The notes beneath the pieces were generated by a model. The model searched no databases and was not told the origin of the DNA. It saw only the letters and a list, made by a program, of their open reading frames with translations. Below, one piece after another: positions 46,376 to 58,049 of a stretch of DNA of 64,000 bases (positions within the stretch are counted from its first letter, which is position 1; each line of letters opens with the position of its first letter). Where the stretch lies: positions 49,077,324 to 49,141,323 of the forward strand of contig OZ007570.1 in assembly GCA_963931925.1 (NCBI GenBank). Direction: 5' to 3'. The translations under genes were made by a program, and so were the position numbers. This DNA is from Onchidella celtica. Taxonomy: Eukaryota > Mollusca > Gastropoda > Systellommatophora > Onchidiidae.

Positions 46376-47041
46376 CTGTCCACAAATTTGGCAGTTTTTC
46401 TGAGCTGAATAGATAAAATCGAGGGGTGCCTGCGCAAAGACCGTAACTCGAAAATTTTTGATTTTTATTTGTTTTTGCATTTTTAAAATTATTTATTCTA
46501 TTTCGCCTTGTTAAGTACTACATTTTTTATATTATGATCCGGACTTCATTATCGAATTAATTGACCTAATTATTGATGGGGATTTAAAGATCGTGACAGA
46601 TCTCTCACCTATCGGTGCCTACGCAAAGGCCGTATATCAAGGTAAGTCGAGAGTTTAGCCAGTGGTTAACACATTCGGTGACTGCTGGAAGACCGAGTGT
46701 ACGAATCTCTGATACAGAGAAAGAGCTTTTGCTTTTGTCCAGTGTTCGATATCGACAACCAAACTAGCACAAATGGTAGGCATTTTCCATTACATTTACC
46801 AATACAATGGCGGGCAGAAGTAAACAAAGCGGGCGTGTGACGTCGTGTTCGTTCAACCTATAGTCTGAAGGGTTCTATAGACTTGTTCAGTGAACAAGCC
46901 AGATTTATTCCTCAAAAGAGAATAATGCATGTTCTTGGCAATTATTTATTGCATGGTTATCAAACTTAACTTTTAGAGTATTCGCTGGAGCAGTCCTCAG
47001 GTGGTTTCCCCCTTGCGCAATCCCCTTTATAGACAGTTTAT
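46376..47041. other. Nothing recognised
   Basis: A phrase 'ggtgcctgcgcaaagaccgta' (46424) recurs as 'ggtgcctacgcaaaggccgta' at 46613, a short direct repeat 190 bp apart. Confidence 0.35.
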
Positions 47042-47161
47042 GGCCGCGCGCGCACTATCCTGTTTCGCCCGTGGCTTGGCTGCGAATGAGGGTTTTTTGA
47101 AAGCGAAAAACGCTCATTGGCAGCCAAGCCACGGGCGAAACAGGATAGTGCGCGCGCGGCC
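47042..47161. repeat. GC-rich near-perfect hairpin, 49-bp arms
   Basis: 47042-47090 and 47113-47161 are inverted copies with a single mismatch (gctgcG against gctgcC) around a 22-base loop. The arm begins GGCCGCGCGCGCACTATCC and contains 'tttcgcccgtggcttggc'. It is far more GC-rich than its surroundings. Confidence 0.9.
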
Positions 47162-47739
47162 TTAAGCAAAATGAAACCTGCGCTATTCAATCACAAATCA
47201 GAAACGTGATATTTCTTCGAATACAAAAGATGATTAACTCATTCCTGCATGAACAATCCGATTGAACAAGTTAAATGGTCTCAATGATAACTTCATTTCG
47301 GGAATCAGTTCTACTTTTTGCGTGTATTATTATGTGTAAAAAAAAAAGTACTGAACTTGTTAGGCTTGGGTCGCATATGCGACTCCGCTGCATTTGAATC
47401 GCAGTCACGTCGCATTTTTTTTTAAATCGAGGCAACTTAATGGAGATGCCAACACATGCGAGACACGGCGAAAGTTTCCTAGGCCTCTCTTAAGCCTGGA
47501 ATTATATTCTCTTCGTTTGTTGTAAATGAAGAATAAAGTGAAAAAAAAGCCCAGAGCAATTGCATGTACGTGGAAATGAAATGTTAACGATTGGACAGGC
47601 AAAGGGGTTAAAATAGGATAGAGAATCGAAAGTACAGCCAGTGCCCATCTGCAAATTAATATGAAACTGTGTACTGCCTGGATTTGATGAACTATTCATT
47701 TTTAACAACGCCTCACTGAAATCTATTTCTATCTTTCAG

Positions 47740-48047
47740 CGACTACAAGATGTAATATGCCTGTCCCAGAAACAAGATCCAAGCCTCAACGGGTGATGCG
47801 GCCTTCGGCACCTGCGATGCGGCTTTCGGCACCTGCGATGCGGCCTTCGACACCTGCGATGCGGCCTTCGGCACCTGCGATGCGGCCTTCGACACCTGCG
47901 ATGCGGCCTTCGGCACCTACCCTTGGACCCCGGTCACTGCCCGCTCTTTGAAGATTCAAAATCAGCTTTTACAGGACAATAATGCAGATTCGGACACTTT
48001 TCGATCCCTTGACATTGATTACACTACAGTGCCTGATCTTATGAAAG

Positions 48048-48092
<45 letters not shown>

Positions 48093-48442
48093 TCTCTCCT
48101 CTCTCTTCTTTATCTCTCTCTCAGCCTGCCTGCCGCTCGCCAGCCCCATCACTGCCTGCCAATTTGCCATGCCTTTCTCTATATCTGTTTCCAATCACCT
48201 TATGTTTTTTTCTATATCTGTTTCCAATCACCTTATGTTTTTTTCTATATCTGTTTCCAATCACTTTATGTTTTTTTCTATTGAATACTCAGTCATTTTC
48301 TTTCTATTGCGTAGACAATTGCAATGTAATTGCTGTAATAATGGTAAAGGTGAATTTTATTACGCTTTTAATATCTCCTATTATGAAAAATGTCTGTTAT
48401 CACAACGATGGGCGCATGGTAAACAGTAGCTCGACTTCTTAA
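47740..48442 (+). CDS. Repeat-bearing open stretch, possible exon
   Basis: An acceptor-like 'ctatctttcag' precedes it. From 47756 one frame is open to 48442 (about 228 codons). It first reads six heptapeptide repeats CDAAFGT/CDAAFDT from the 21-bp minisatellite, then ARSLKIQNQLLQDNN and FRSLDIDYTTVPDLMKA, then a Ser-Leu run from the CT tract. A second frame reads the minisatellite as MRPSAPA/MRPSTPA. Repeats keep frames open by chance, but the section at 47940-48050 looks protein-like. There is no start codon in the long frame and an in-frame stop at 47753. No family recognised. Confidence 0.25.
47795..47920 (+). repeat. 21-bp minisatellite, six units
   Basis: Units start at 47795, 47816, 47837, 47858, 47879 and 47900 (gatgcggccttcggcacctgc). 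From the third unit on, units alternate between 'ttcgac' and 'ttcggc', making a 42-bp higher-order period. Confidence 0.95.
48050..48122 (+). repeat. (CT)n microsatellite
   Basis: CT tract with a few interruptions. Confidence 0.95.
48178..48285 (+). repeat. 33-bp tandem repeat, three units
   Basis: Units at 48178, 48211 and 48244 (tctatatctgtttccaatca...), one base different in the third. As 33 is a multiple of three, the frame repeats as LYLFPITLCFF. Confidence 0.9.
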
Positions 48443-49678
48443 AAAAATTGAGATATTTTTGGCATACTTACAGCCCTTGTCAGCCGGCAGGGTTGTAAAG
48501 TTAAAAAACAGGCGTTTTAGATTATGAAAAACTGTGGGTTAAATAACGTTTTTTTAAAAAAATATTATGACTATCAAGTCTGATAAACAAAGTTATTCAC
48601 TGTTGTTTCTCTTTTCTTCTCCTGAAAAATTTGTTAAACCAAGTTACGCTAATTTACCGGATAGTCCTCGAATTAAGGTCTGCAATATTTTGTTACCTTC
48701 TAATTTTGGTCCATTTGGGCCTCCATTAATAAATAATCACAGACAAATGCAAAAATATGTGTTCAGAATATATTTTTCTTTTTTAAGAACAATTTTATCC
48801 TACAAACAGTTTGTAAATGTATGAAAATTATACAAAATTTAAACACTGGTGCTGTACTGTGATTTTGACAGATGTTCTACTTTGGCAGCAAAGGTTTTCT
48901 TAGGCGTCTTGGCCCTTACATAACAATAATATACTCATCTACTCTGTACAAAATATCGGAAAGAATAAGGGTTCATGTTTACATATTATATTATCATGAT
49001 CTAAGTGATTTAACTGAATGCTGAGAGTTATATAATACAAGAGGTAAGATCATTTCAGAAGGTTATTAATTTCCGTAAGAAATTTAGTTTTAGTTTTAAC
49101 ACTGTAGATTGCAGAGGAAGATCAATATCGTTAATTATTTTGTTTGTTTGTTTGTTTTTTATTCCCTGCAGATAATGTGCATTAAATACAGAAGTCACGG
49201 TTGATAAAATCACCTTAAATGAAGGATCTTCAAAGTGTTGGATATCAATCCCGAAATAATCACATTGTTGATTAAACAGTTAGTGTCAAAAGTTGATGTC
49301 ATGTGAGGAATAAAAGTACATGAAATATAGTACAAATAAAAAAAGATATATTCTTGGTGGACTTTCCTGATTATGACATTGTCTTTGCGTTCTATTTTTA
49401 CATTAAATTCTTCCTTTCAAAGAAACACAGTGATGATAATATATTTGTTATGACTAAACATTTAATCTAATCTAATAAACGTGAATCTTTGCAATGTTTG
49501 CATTAACGTGAATAAATTGACGTGGCTTTTTCTTTCGAACTGTACACGCCCATGACATGGTTCTACCGGAGATTCAGTATAACGAGACGAATGTCTCGCC
49601 AATTTCCGTCCGCCTCGTTCCCAGGCCCTGCTTATAGGCTAGTCTGTTTACACTGGTAAGTTTTAGGCATAGAGAAAA
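48443..49678. other. AT-rich, nothing recognised
   Basis: The + frame at 48567-48824 has a protein-like stretch (VKPSYANLPDSPRIKVCNIL) but no family and no splice context. A (GTTT)n run lies near 49140. Confidence 0.35.
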
Positions 49679-49888
49679 GGAATGGGGGACTGTGTGGGAA
49701 GAACTCTCCTGGCTTTCCGACTTTTGCTTTCCGATTTCCACCCTTCGAAACATGACCGAAACAAATTATGCACATCGCTTCTCATTCGCAAACGGACCAG
49801 TGTAAACAAACAGCCTTTCGAAGGGGAAATCGGAAAACAAAAGACGGAAAAACCAGGAGAGTTCTTCCCACGCAGTCCCCCATTCCTT
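49679..49888. mobile_element. Foldback miniature element, ~72-bp arms
   Basis: 49679-49750 and 49816-49888 are inverted copies: GGAATGGGGGACTG, 'gggaagaactctcctgg', 'ttttccgatttcc' and 'ttcgaa' in mirror order, centre about 65 bp. A second opposed pair, 'tgtttacactggt' near 49646 and 'accagtgtaaaca' near 49797, overlaps it. No coding sequence. Confidence 0.75.
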
Positions 49889-51717
49889 TTTTCTATTCCT
49901 ACGAGTTGTGCGTCTATGGCGGAGGATTACCAGTGTAATAAACAATGCGCAGTCTTGTGTCAGACAGTTATCGCGAAAACGCCCCTATGATCCTCACACT
50001 AACAAACACACATCCGATCCTCATGTTGACTACCACACAACATTGCCAAATACATTTCTACCCAAGCCCATTCCTTGACAAATTGTCCTGCTGGTCTTTC
50101 GATGACAAATAAAATTCTTGATCCTGTATTTAAAATAAAACGTCCAGCACAAAGCTTGTTCTTGGTTGACACTCTCTGCTCCCTCACAGCTGTGACCAAC
50201 GTTTATTTCGCTTTTATTCATTAATTTTATTCTTGATATAATATATCTTACATGAGATTAGAACATGATTCTACAGTAGTTTGTATGTGATTTTGGATGT
50301 CAGCCGCTACTAAAGCTCAGCATGCTAAAGCAGGCAATGGAATGTATTCGGGCGGTTTCAGGAACCAATGGGAATCATAAGGGGAAAAAAACATCAGGAA
50401 GAAAAACTATCACCAGGAGTTAAACCGAACAGTCAGTTTCGTATCACTCCAACTGCATTTCAATTTCAAATGTCCACTGTGTAAAATGAACAACGATTTC
50501 CATGTTTTAAAAATAAAATGAATGAGGAGCCTACTACCCCCCCCCCCCTAAAAAAAAACCAAGAACAACAACAGCAACAACAACAACAAAAACATGCAAA
50601 AAGAAACAAGGAACAAGTTTTGCATTATTTGAAATTAAATTAAGCGAAAGTTTCATAAATGTCTGTCACATTGTTGGCTTGACCTCGCGCACGAAGATTT
50701 AAGGAAGGTTTGATGCAGGCACGCTGCTGACTGATGAGTCCTATTCGGGACAGGCACACTCTGTCACAGCTGCTGCAGGGGAATGTCTAATCTGGATTAG
50801 GTATGTGGCTATTTCGCCGCATCCTTCGTTCCGTTGCTCTAGGGTTCCTTCCTGCCTGCGCCGTGGAGTTTTAAGGTGGAGTTCACTCAGCCCAGTACTG
50901 GCCCCACCCTTTACACCCGGGTACGTCTGACATGGCCTAGCCGGCCTGTCACATACAACCATGACAACGAACACCTTCAATTCTGTTTTACATGTTAATT
51001 CTGTGACGCATTATGTTAATTCCAAGGTAACTGCTTAGAACCAAAATATCTGCCATTCATTCCACTGTCAACTGCCGTTCTCAACCATCAAACACATCCT
51101 ACAACAATATCAAGTATATATATGTGTTGATCCCTGTTGAAGGTTACCTACTCAAGAAGATTTTCTTTGCAACAAACATTGTTTAGTGTAAATAGGGGCT
51201 ATATTATGATGTGCACTTCATTTAATCAAGCTTCCCATTCCAGAGGTGTTCATTGAAAAAGCTGAATGCATTTATTTTAATTTAATGATCTTCATTGGAA
51301 AAAATTGAAACTTTCTACTCTCCTAAAGAAAAGATAAATGACTTTTGAACGGTCTGTTTGCCTATTTTATCATTTATACGCCCTTTCTAAGTTTTACAGA
51401 ATTATTTGAAGTGGGTCTGAATACAGTGCAAGTGAATAATTATCTCCCTGTCCACCTAATTCTATTCAGATTCTATTCTGTTATAGTTATACATGTGATC
51501 TACCATTATCTCTCTCCCGCTGTTTCTACACTTATCTCTGTCTGTCTCTCTCTTACAAAGTACACACATAACGTCTATTTATATGATGTGTGAATGTTTG
51601 CATACCATTCGAGTTGGGACCTGTGTGCATTACGATTTATTAATTGTTTGACAATGTAGTTCAAAGTGAAAGGTGTCATATTTTATATCCTTCAGGTTTT
51701 CCTTTCTTTTTCTCTCT
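49889..51717. other. Nothing recognised
   Basis: C and A homopolymers near 50540-50590; 'tgtcacatacaaccatgacaac' at 50947 repeats a phrase found in R1 at 4468 and may mark a small R1 fragment. Confidence 0.35.
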
Positions 51718-51834
51718 CAGTGTTTGTCACATACTTTTATTTTTCCTGTCAGTGTTTGTCACATACTTTTATTTATCCTGTCAGTGTTTGCCACATACTA
51801 AATTTTATTTTCTCTGTCAGTGTTTGTCACATTT
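51718..51834 (+). repeat. 31-36-bp tandem repeat, four units
   Basis: 'tcagtgtttgtcacatac' starts units at 51718, 51749, 51781 and 51817. Confidence 0.85.
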
Positions 51835-52289
51835 TCTCTCTCCCATTTTCCCACCTGCGTTAATTTAGCATGCCGAAATAGCACCACACAGGACCCCCAG
51901 GGTGGCATCACAGGGCCACGAGAGGCGCACCAGAGGACCGCCTGGCACTTATGACAGAACCAAAATCTTAGCCACGAGATTGCACCACAGGGCCAAATCT
52001 TAGCCATAATAATTGAATTGGTGATTATTACGCAAATGTTAAGTCATAGCGGGGAGTCGAGAGAGGTTAACATAAAAGAAGTTACACTAAAGATTAATTT
52101 TATCTAACTTAAATTATCATATTTACCAACTTAACAAAATGTGAACAAAACAGAAGGAAATGATATTGTCTTAATGAACTATAAACAACAAATTATATAG
52201 ATCTAGCGGGCGGGTGGTTGGGGGTGGAGGAAAAAAAACAACCAAAAAAAATCATCTAACATGAAATTAAAATTCTGTTTCCCTTTTAG

Positions 52290-52415
52290 TTTGCATTTCA
52301 TTGTATCGTTTGGGTGGGTATTATTTCTTACGCGAGGCTTCGCTACTTACAACTTTTTCTTTTTGCCAATTTTAGCTGCGAACCCACAGTTTTTCTGTGG
52401 TTTTTATAATATTTC
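52290..52415 (+). repeat. R5 repeat copy
   Basis: 'tgtatcgtttgggt', 'cttacgcgaggcttcgctac', 'aactttttctttttgcc' and 'acccacagtttttctgtgg' match the right half of 24160-24285. Confidence 0.7.
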
Positions 52416-54479
52416 GCTTCACGTTCAGAGCCGGTCTCATGTGACTAACAAAGTCCGTTTTTACACGAGGAATTAGATCTATAGCTTCCTTTGTGTACCA
52501 GAGCTATCGTTCATTTTCTGATCGTGCTGTCTGTCGAGATAGCAGAAATTTTATTGGGTGTTATCTCCAGCCAACCTACAGATCCCAGTGGACCCTTATG
52601 AAATGATTACTATAATGGGTGGTCAATTCATTATCGTGCGCCACTGGATGATTTTACATTATTTCAGTCCGACTGGAAAATGAAAACCTAAATATTATAA
52701 TTCCTACAATTACAATTTACAAGTTTAATCAAGTGACGTCATTCTCAAAAGTTAAGGCAAATCCATGACTGGGTTCTTTCTCTAAAATTATCATTAAACC
52801 ATGTCGTTCTTCAAGAATATGAATTATTACAAAATGAATCTTAATGACGTTATAGATTTAACATTAGTCCAACGTGGTTGAAATACTGACCAAGACCATT
52901 TTAATGACGTAATTTTTAAATACATAGATCATGAAAGTGTGTGTAAATTCTTTGCTATAGTATATTGCTTGGGGTTGCATAACATTGGTTCACAACTCCC
53001 CAACAACGAACAGCTTACAAAATAATTCCGCTGGATCTCAGCTGAAGCGTAGTAACCACATCTCGCTGCTTGAACCACATAGATTAATTTTTTTTCCTTC
53101 TTCGTAAATATTGCAACAGCTAGGATTTGAAGGAGTTTAAGCTGATAACAGGTCGAAGGATGATATTCAACTGCCTTTGCAGGGAGAACAAACAAAAAGC
53201 TGACGTATTCTTATCGCAAAATTTGGAGGAAGCATTCCATGTGCCATGTGAAATAAATTAGATTTCCCACATGCTTAAAAATTTATCTCAGCTCCTACCC
53301 GGCTCCACTCCCCCTCCCCCCTCCCCTTTTTTTAAAACTATCCAATTCCTGCATTTTCCATCGCAGAGGAAGAAGTCTGAAACTGAACCAGAGGTTAAGA
53401 TGAAAGCCAGGGGCAGGAAAGTATTCACATAAAGTCACTGAATAAACATCAAATAAGAAACCGCTAAAAATAAGACAAAATTGGCACACGCCGTCTCCAA
53501 AAATGGTATAGCACACATTGTATAAACTCGTGCATTTACGTGTGTTCGCATGAGACAAAATGTAAGGTTGTAAAGGAGGTCGGAATTGAACGTTTGGAAT
53601 GAGTAAAATTTTGGGAACGGGCTTTCAGTTCAACCTGGCGTGAAAGATTTAAGTTTTACAAGTCAATTGTATCGGCTTAGCGATGTTTATAGAAGCAGTG
53701 AGAGGCGAGAGGAGTGGCAGTGGTTTTTGCAGGCATTGACGGGAGATTCGGAATAGGTTTACAATAGATGACAAAGTGAATACTTTACGACAGAGAAAGA
53801 ATGGGGCAATCGCCTTTACGTATGGTAAACAAAGGGTGGTTGGGTCATGATAGAACATTTCTCCTTTCTTAAAAAAATATTTTAAAATGCATTGTTTTTT
53901 GCGGCGAAACAACGTCCAATAACAATAACATTGTCCGCCGTTGTGCTGAAGACTATACTCAAATTCCGTTCTAAAAATAGATGGCTGGAATACCCAGAGT
54001 AAAAGCGTTTAGTTGGATATGGAAAAATAGAGGGCAAAAAAAAAAAAAAGTAGAGACAGATAAAGAATAACATATCTAGAGAATTTGAACAGATGGACGA
54101 CAGGGAAAAACCAGGACAATATGGGCTTTTTGAGAGCATCCGAGCGGAGGAATGAGTGGCGAACTATGATCGTCGATATCTGTTCCAGATCCGGCACTTG
54201 AAGAAGAAGAAGAAGTTGGATATGACGTATTGTCTATTGTGATTTGGTAGTATCCATGATACTGAGGTCGTGAGTGCACCGTAGACGCAATGGTGTTTAC
54301 ATCAGGATGACAACGGCGACAACCATTGCTCGCAAAATGTAAAAAAAAGTTAAAAACACACACACACACACACAGACACACAGAAGATCTGCAGGGTCGG
54401 AGCAGGGGTAGGGAGAATGTTACAATGTAGCCCCCACAATGTGCTTTGCGAAACCCGGCGTAAGAAATAAACATTAAAT
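52416..54479. other. Nothing recognised except the 53120-53230 repeat
   Basis: Contains the partner of 46270-46375, a C-rich tract at 53310-53330 and (CA)n at 54356-54375. Open frames on - (54076-54474) show no family motif. Confidence 0.35.
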
Positions 54480-54730
54480 AAGAGTTTGAGTTTGAGTTTT
54501 ACGGCGCGTCGGCACGATAACGCGGTCTATTTGGGTACACGGTCTTTATCTATGTTTCCAATTCAGAGCTGTTGTTAAGTTTAACATAGAAAATAAATTT
54601 AAATACATTCATAATAATACAATTCTAACATTGCATAATGCGAAATCATATTACTAGAGAATTAATAAAAAGGAAGAAAAAAGAAAAAGCCTCACAAACT
54701 TTCCGCTTCTGAAGACCGTACGCAGGGAGA
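54480..54730 (+). repeat. Interspersed repeat (family R4), copy 2
   Basis: See 3640-3990. Shared core 'tttgagttttacggc', 'acgataacgcggtctatttgg', 'tttatctatgtt'. Confidence 0.5.
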
Positions 54731-55081
54731 TAAAAAAAAAAAAACAAAAAAAAAACAGCACTATTGAAACAGAATTATATTATTTAAAAAAATAGTGTCG
54801 AGAGTAATTCATTTTTTTTTTCTTTAATAATTTAGCCAATTTTTTTTTTTTTTTTACGTCTTTCCCGAAATAATGGCTTTTCAGAGTTAACCTTGAAAGA
54901 TTATTACTTTGAAAGTGTCCAATTACTAGTTGTCCTTGAATTTCTAGTTTTATTTTATTAGCAATTTTTGCAAAACTCGTGCTTTTGTTACATTTTTCCA
55001 TTTGCCCGTGCGGTCAGTGTACACGTATTATATTCACCCCACGCAAGCAAACTTAGGCAGGGGCCATCCATAAAGTACGTG

Positions 55082-55290
55082 AGGGTAAGCTAGACCAAGG
55101 CTGACGTAGGTCCCACACTGATGGCTCACCACCTAACTGTTATGCCTCACACTAAGACACTACTCACAACCCACACCGCGGCAGTGTGGGCAGTTAGTAG
55201 TGTTTTTATAAAATGTGATGCATAATATTAATAATTAGGCGGCGGGCCACCAGTGTAGGGCCTACACCAGCCTTGGTCTGGCTTACCCCC
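55082..55290. mobile_element. Harbinger-like miniature foldback element, copy 1
   Basis: Ends GAGGGTAAGCTAGACCAAGG and the inverse of CCTTGGTCTGGCTTACCCC. The halves are inverted: 'ggctcaccaccta' against 'taggcggcgggcc', and a central 'actactcac...gttagtagt' pair. It is the sister of 55772-55993. Target duplication unclear. Confidence 0.65.
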
Positions 55291-55613
55291 TTAAGCTGGG
55301 AAGATTCGTCTCCAATGTATGAAAAGTGCACATGGGAGCGGTGATTTCTATGATGAGGGTATAAATTGTACGTTTTATTGTGTCAATGACATAAAAAAAA
55401 ATAATTAGGTTTTAATCCCTTTTTTAGTTCAGCAAATTAAGTTGTTCAATGAAACCAATCGTGTTACTGACGAAACAGTCAAATAGTCCACACAAAATAA
55501 TTATACTACCATTTATAGTTTTCAAGCATCAAGGTCCGTATCACTGGCGTTCAATGTTTTAATGGCCATTCGCTCGTACACGGAGCGGAGGAGGTGGAGG
55601 ATGGAGGCCAAGC

Positions 55614-56006
55614 CAGGGCCGTCGTAACATCATTATGAGCCCCTCCAGGGCGGATTCTGTTGTAAAGTGCGGGATTTTTTCCCCATTTCAAAAACCAAGA
55701 TAACTTTGCATGCATGGGCCCCCTAAATCCTTGGGACCCCTAGATAGCTGCCCAATGTGCCCTTGCCTTAAGGGGTAAGCCAGACCAAGGCTGGCGTGGG
55801 CCCCAGGCTGGTGGCTCGCCACCTAATTAGTATGCATCACACTAAAACACTACTCATTGCCCATACAGGCACGGTATGGACAGTGAGTAGTGTTTTATTG
55901 CGATGCATAATACTTAGGTGGTGAGTCACCAAGCTGGGACCTACGGTCTGGCCTACCCCTAAGTCTGGCTCCCCCCTAGGTCTGGCTTACCCCTAAGACG
56001 GCTCTG
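55614..56006. mobile_element. hAT-like miniature element with perfect 8-bp target duplication
   Basis: Ends CAGGGCCGTCGTAACA and (inverse) CAGAGCCGTCTTA. Flanks 55606-55613 and 56007-56014 are both ggccaagc. No transposase. Most of its right half is a nested second element (55772-55993); without it the hAT element is about 170 bp. Confidence 0.85.
55772..55993. mobile_element. Harbinger-like miniature foldback element nested in the hAT element
   Basis: Begins GGGGTAAGCCAGACC and ends with the exact inverse, GGTCTGGCTTACCCC, flanked by TAA on both sides (55769-55771, 55994-55996). Three-base TAA/TTA duplications are typical of PIF/Harbinger. The interior is largely self-complementary, with 'actactcattgcccatac' opposite 'gtatggacagtgagtagt'. 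Confidence 0.8.
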
Positions 56007-56179
56007 GGCCAAGCATTTAAAGATGGGAAAAAAAATCACCCGAATAATATTAATAATAATAATGGATGGCATATATATATATAGTGCCTGTCCATTTAAA
56101 ATGCTCTATGCGCTTTACAGAAGCAACATGCCAACCACGGAGCAGAATGGAACGCCTGCGAAGCGCTCAACACACTACA

Positions 56180-56246
56180 CTGCTTCTTTCTCTCTCTCCC
56201 TGTCTCCCTCACTCTCTCTCTCTCTCTCTACCTCTCTCTATCTCAG
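56180..56246 (+). repeat. CT-rich tract
   Basis: Interrupted CT repeats. Further on, 'cacaactcacaacagttcacaactcacaactc' (56279-56311) is a small tandem repeat. Confidence 0.8.
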
Positions 56247-56426
56247 AGCAAATTGTAACGCAGCCTGTTAGGCGCAGTTCACAACTCACAACAGTTCACA
56301 ACTCACAACTCAAATAATATTTGAATATTTATTAACAATAATATATATTTAATAATGAATAAATTTTGTTGTTTCTGGTGGGGGGATAGTATGGATAAAT
56401 TTTAATCTATTAATTTCAATTTTGCA

Positions 56427-56697
56427 CGGGCAGCGGCCTGTTTGGCCTGCTCTTTACGATTTCCAACTGCCAAGGTATCTTTAACGTGTACAACGTGCAC
56501 ACGGGCCCTCCAAATTTTTCGTCCCTATCCGAGAAGACTGTACTCGATCCTACCCCCCCCCCCCCCCCAATAGGATCAGGGACTTGAAAATATGAGAAAA
56601 ATCCCAATTTCCAACATGCCTGCACTGCCCGGGTTTTGAACCCGGGACCCTTGGCATGAGAGGCGAGCACCTTGCCTCTAGACCACCTTGCCCCCAA
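56427..56697 (-). mobile_element. tRNA-derived SINE, copy 3
   Basis: On -, the head reads 'ggcaaggtggtctagaggcaagg' (A-box region, split here by position 56680) and 'gggttcaaaacccggg' (B-box region), followed by 'gggatttttctcatattttc' and 'cctgatcctattggg', a poly(G) insertion, 'acgaaaaatt' and the 'caggcc' end. It is the most tRNA-like of the three copies. Confidence 0.8.
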
Positions 56698-56699
56698 GT

Positions 56700-58049
56700 G
56701 ACTGACGATTCAGTCATAAACTTTATGGACGCCCCCCGAGCGACCGCACAATGAACCAGTTTGTTTTGTGCATACCTTTTTTTTTTTTGGTTCTTGTTGT
56801 TTTCAAGCTAAGCGTGGACACTTGGCAAAGTAGTTCGCGGGATGCACGGATAGTCTGAAGGTCGGGCAAGTTCATTATTAATTTTAGGCCTAACTGGTTA
56901 GGATCCAGTCAGTCCACGGTTTTTTTCTCGTAGTGACAACGACGATGTGAGGAAAGGAAAGAGGTTTTGCAGTTTGAACAGACGTTTTTGAATCTCACAG
57001 TTTTGCTGAGAAGCTGGTGCCCTGCCGGGGGGTGGTGAAGCTTTTCTTCAACACACGGTACGTACGTTTAAACGCTTGTGTTTTTGTATTTTGGATTTTA
57101 TCTATGGGGCCTATGAAAGCAGAGACTGGGTGTGACAAATTAGAAATAGAATGGGTCTAAGGGCCAATTGCACTTAGAATCTAGATCGTTTTTAATTCTA
57201 AAAACCCCTCAATTTGATATGGGGTATAGAACTAGAAGAGATCTGAGTGCAACTGGCGCATACACGCGGGGCTCGGTGTTTAACATTCAGAACATGAAAT
57301 ATTTGAGCGGCTCGAGTTCTCTTACTAGATTCTAGATCTAGATCTAGATCTAGTATGATACTCCTTCCCTTTTGACCAATAGTGAACGCTTTATTTGTTC
57401 AAAATTTCCTCACATTTCATGTTGAAAAGAGCATAACTTTGGGCGCGCCCCTATTGTATCCCAAGCCCGTGAGGAGTTCCATTTGAGTCACACTGAATAT
57501 TAATAATAGAGTATTAAAAAAACGCAAGCCTCGGAGCGTTTGTGAGCAGGGGAAGGGGGCGGGGAGGAGGAAGGGGGGGGGGGGCAGAACCTGCCCGCAA
57601 ATTGGTCCTCTAGATGGATGCTGTATAGTTAATGCGCAGTTCGGTGATTCACTCACAGAACATGAAAATGAAATAATTGTGTCCACTAAAATTGTATGTG
57701 GTACGCTTTCCAAAGTAGCACACTGGTCACTAATACTATGTTGTGGTGAAATCGTGTGACGGTGTTTCCACGTAATTGATACGAGAAAAAGGTACCTTCC
57801 CGCCACAGTGCTGATATATCGGCCCATCATATGTTGCCTTAATCCTGCCGCAAGGCCGATGTAATATGGCCCTACCTTTTTGTACTAAAACTGCCGCGAG
57901 GCCCATATAATTATCGGCCGACATTGTTTCGGCATGTTTCGCTCTATTTTTTATTCTACTTAATGCTTTTTGCACCCGATAATCCATTATTCTGGTAGTC
58001 TAAAGCAAGGAAGGTTTGGGCTTGATAGCAAAAGGGTTGAACCCCGGAA
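56700..58049. other. Nothing recognised
   Basis: A run of overlapping 'agatct' palindromes lies at 57330-57355 and a G-rich tract at 57545-57586. On - at 57800-57930, 'ggcc-at-tat-atgggcctcgcggca'-like phrases recur about every 45-60 bp. Confidence 0.35.

Noticed and set aside
47740-47760. 'cag-cgactacaag' as a third GM2A-like last exon
   Set aside because: Only about ten bases resemble 'ggtgactacaag' and the frame stops at once; chance similarity.
48567-48824. 85-codon + frame with a protein-like centre
   Set aside because: No recognised family or transcript signals; AT-rich sequence gives such frames by chance.
54076-54474. 132-codon minus-strand frame with a Ser-rich middle
   Set aside because: Includes a CA-repeat-derived Val-Cys run and a GAA-repeat-derived Ser run; no family recognised.
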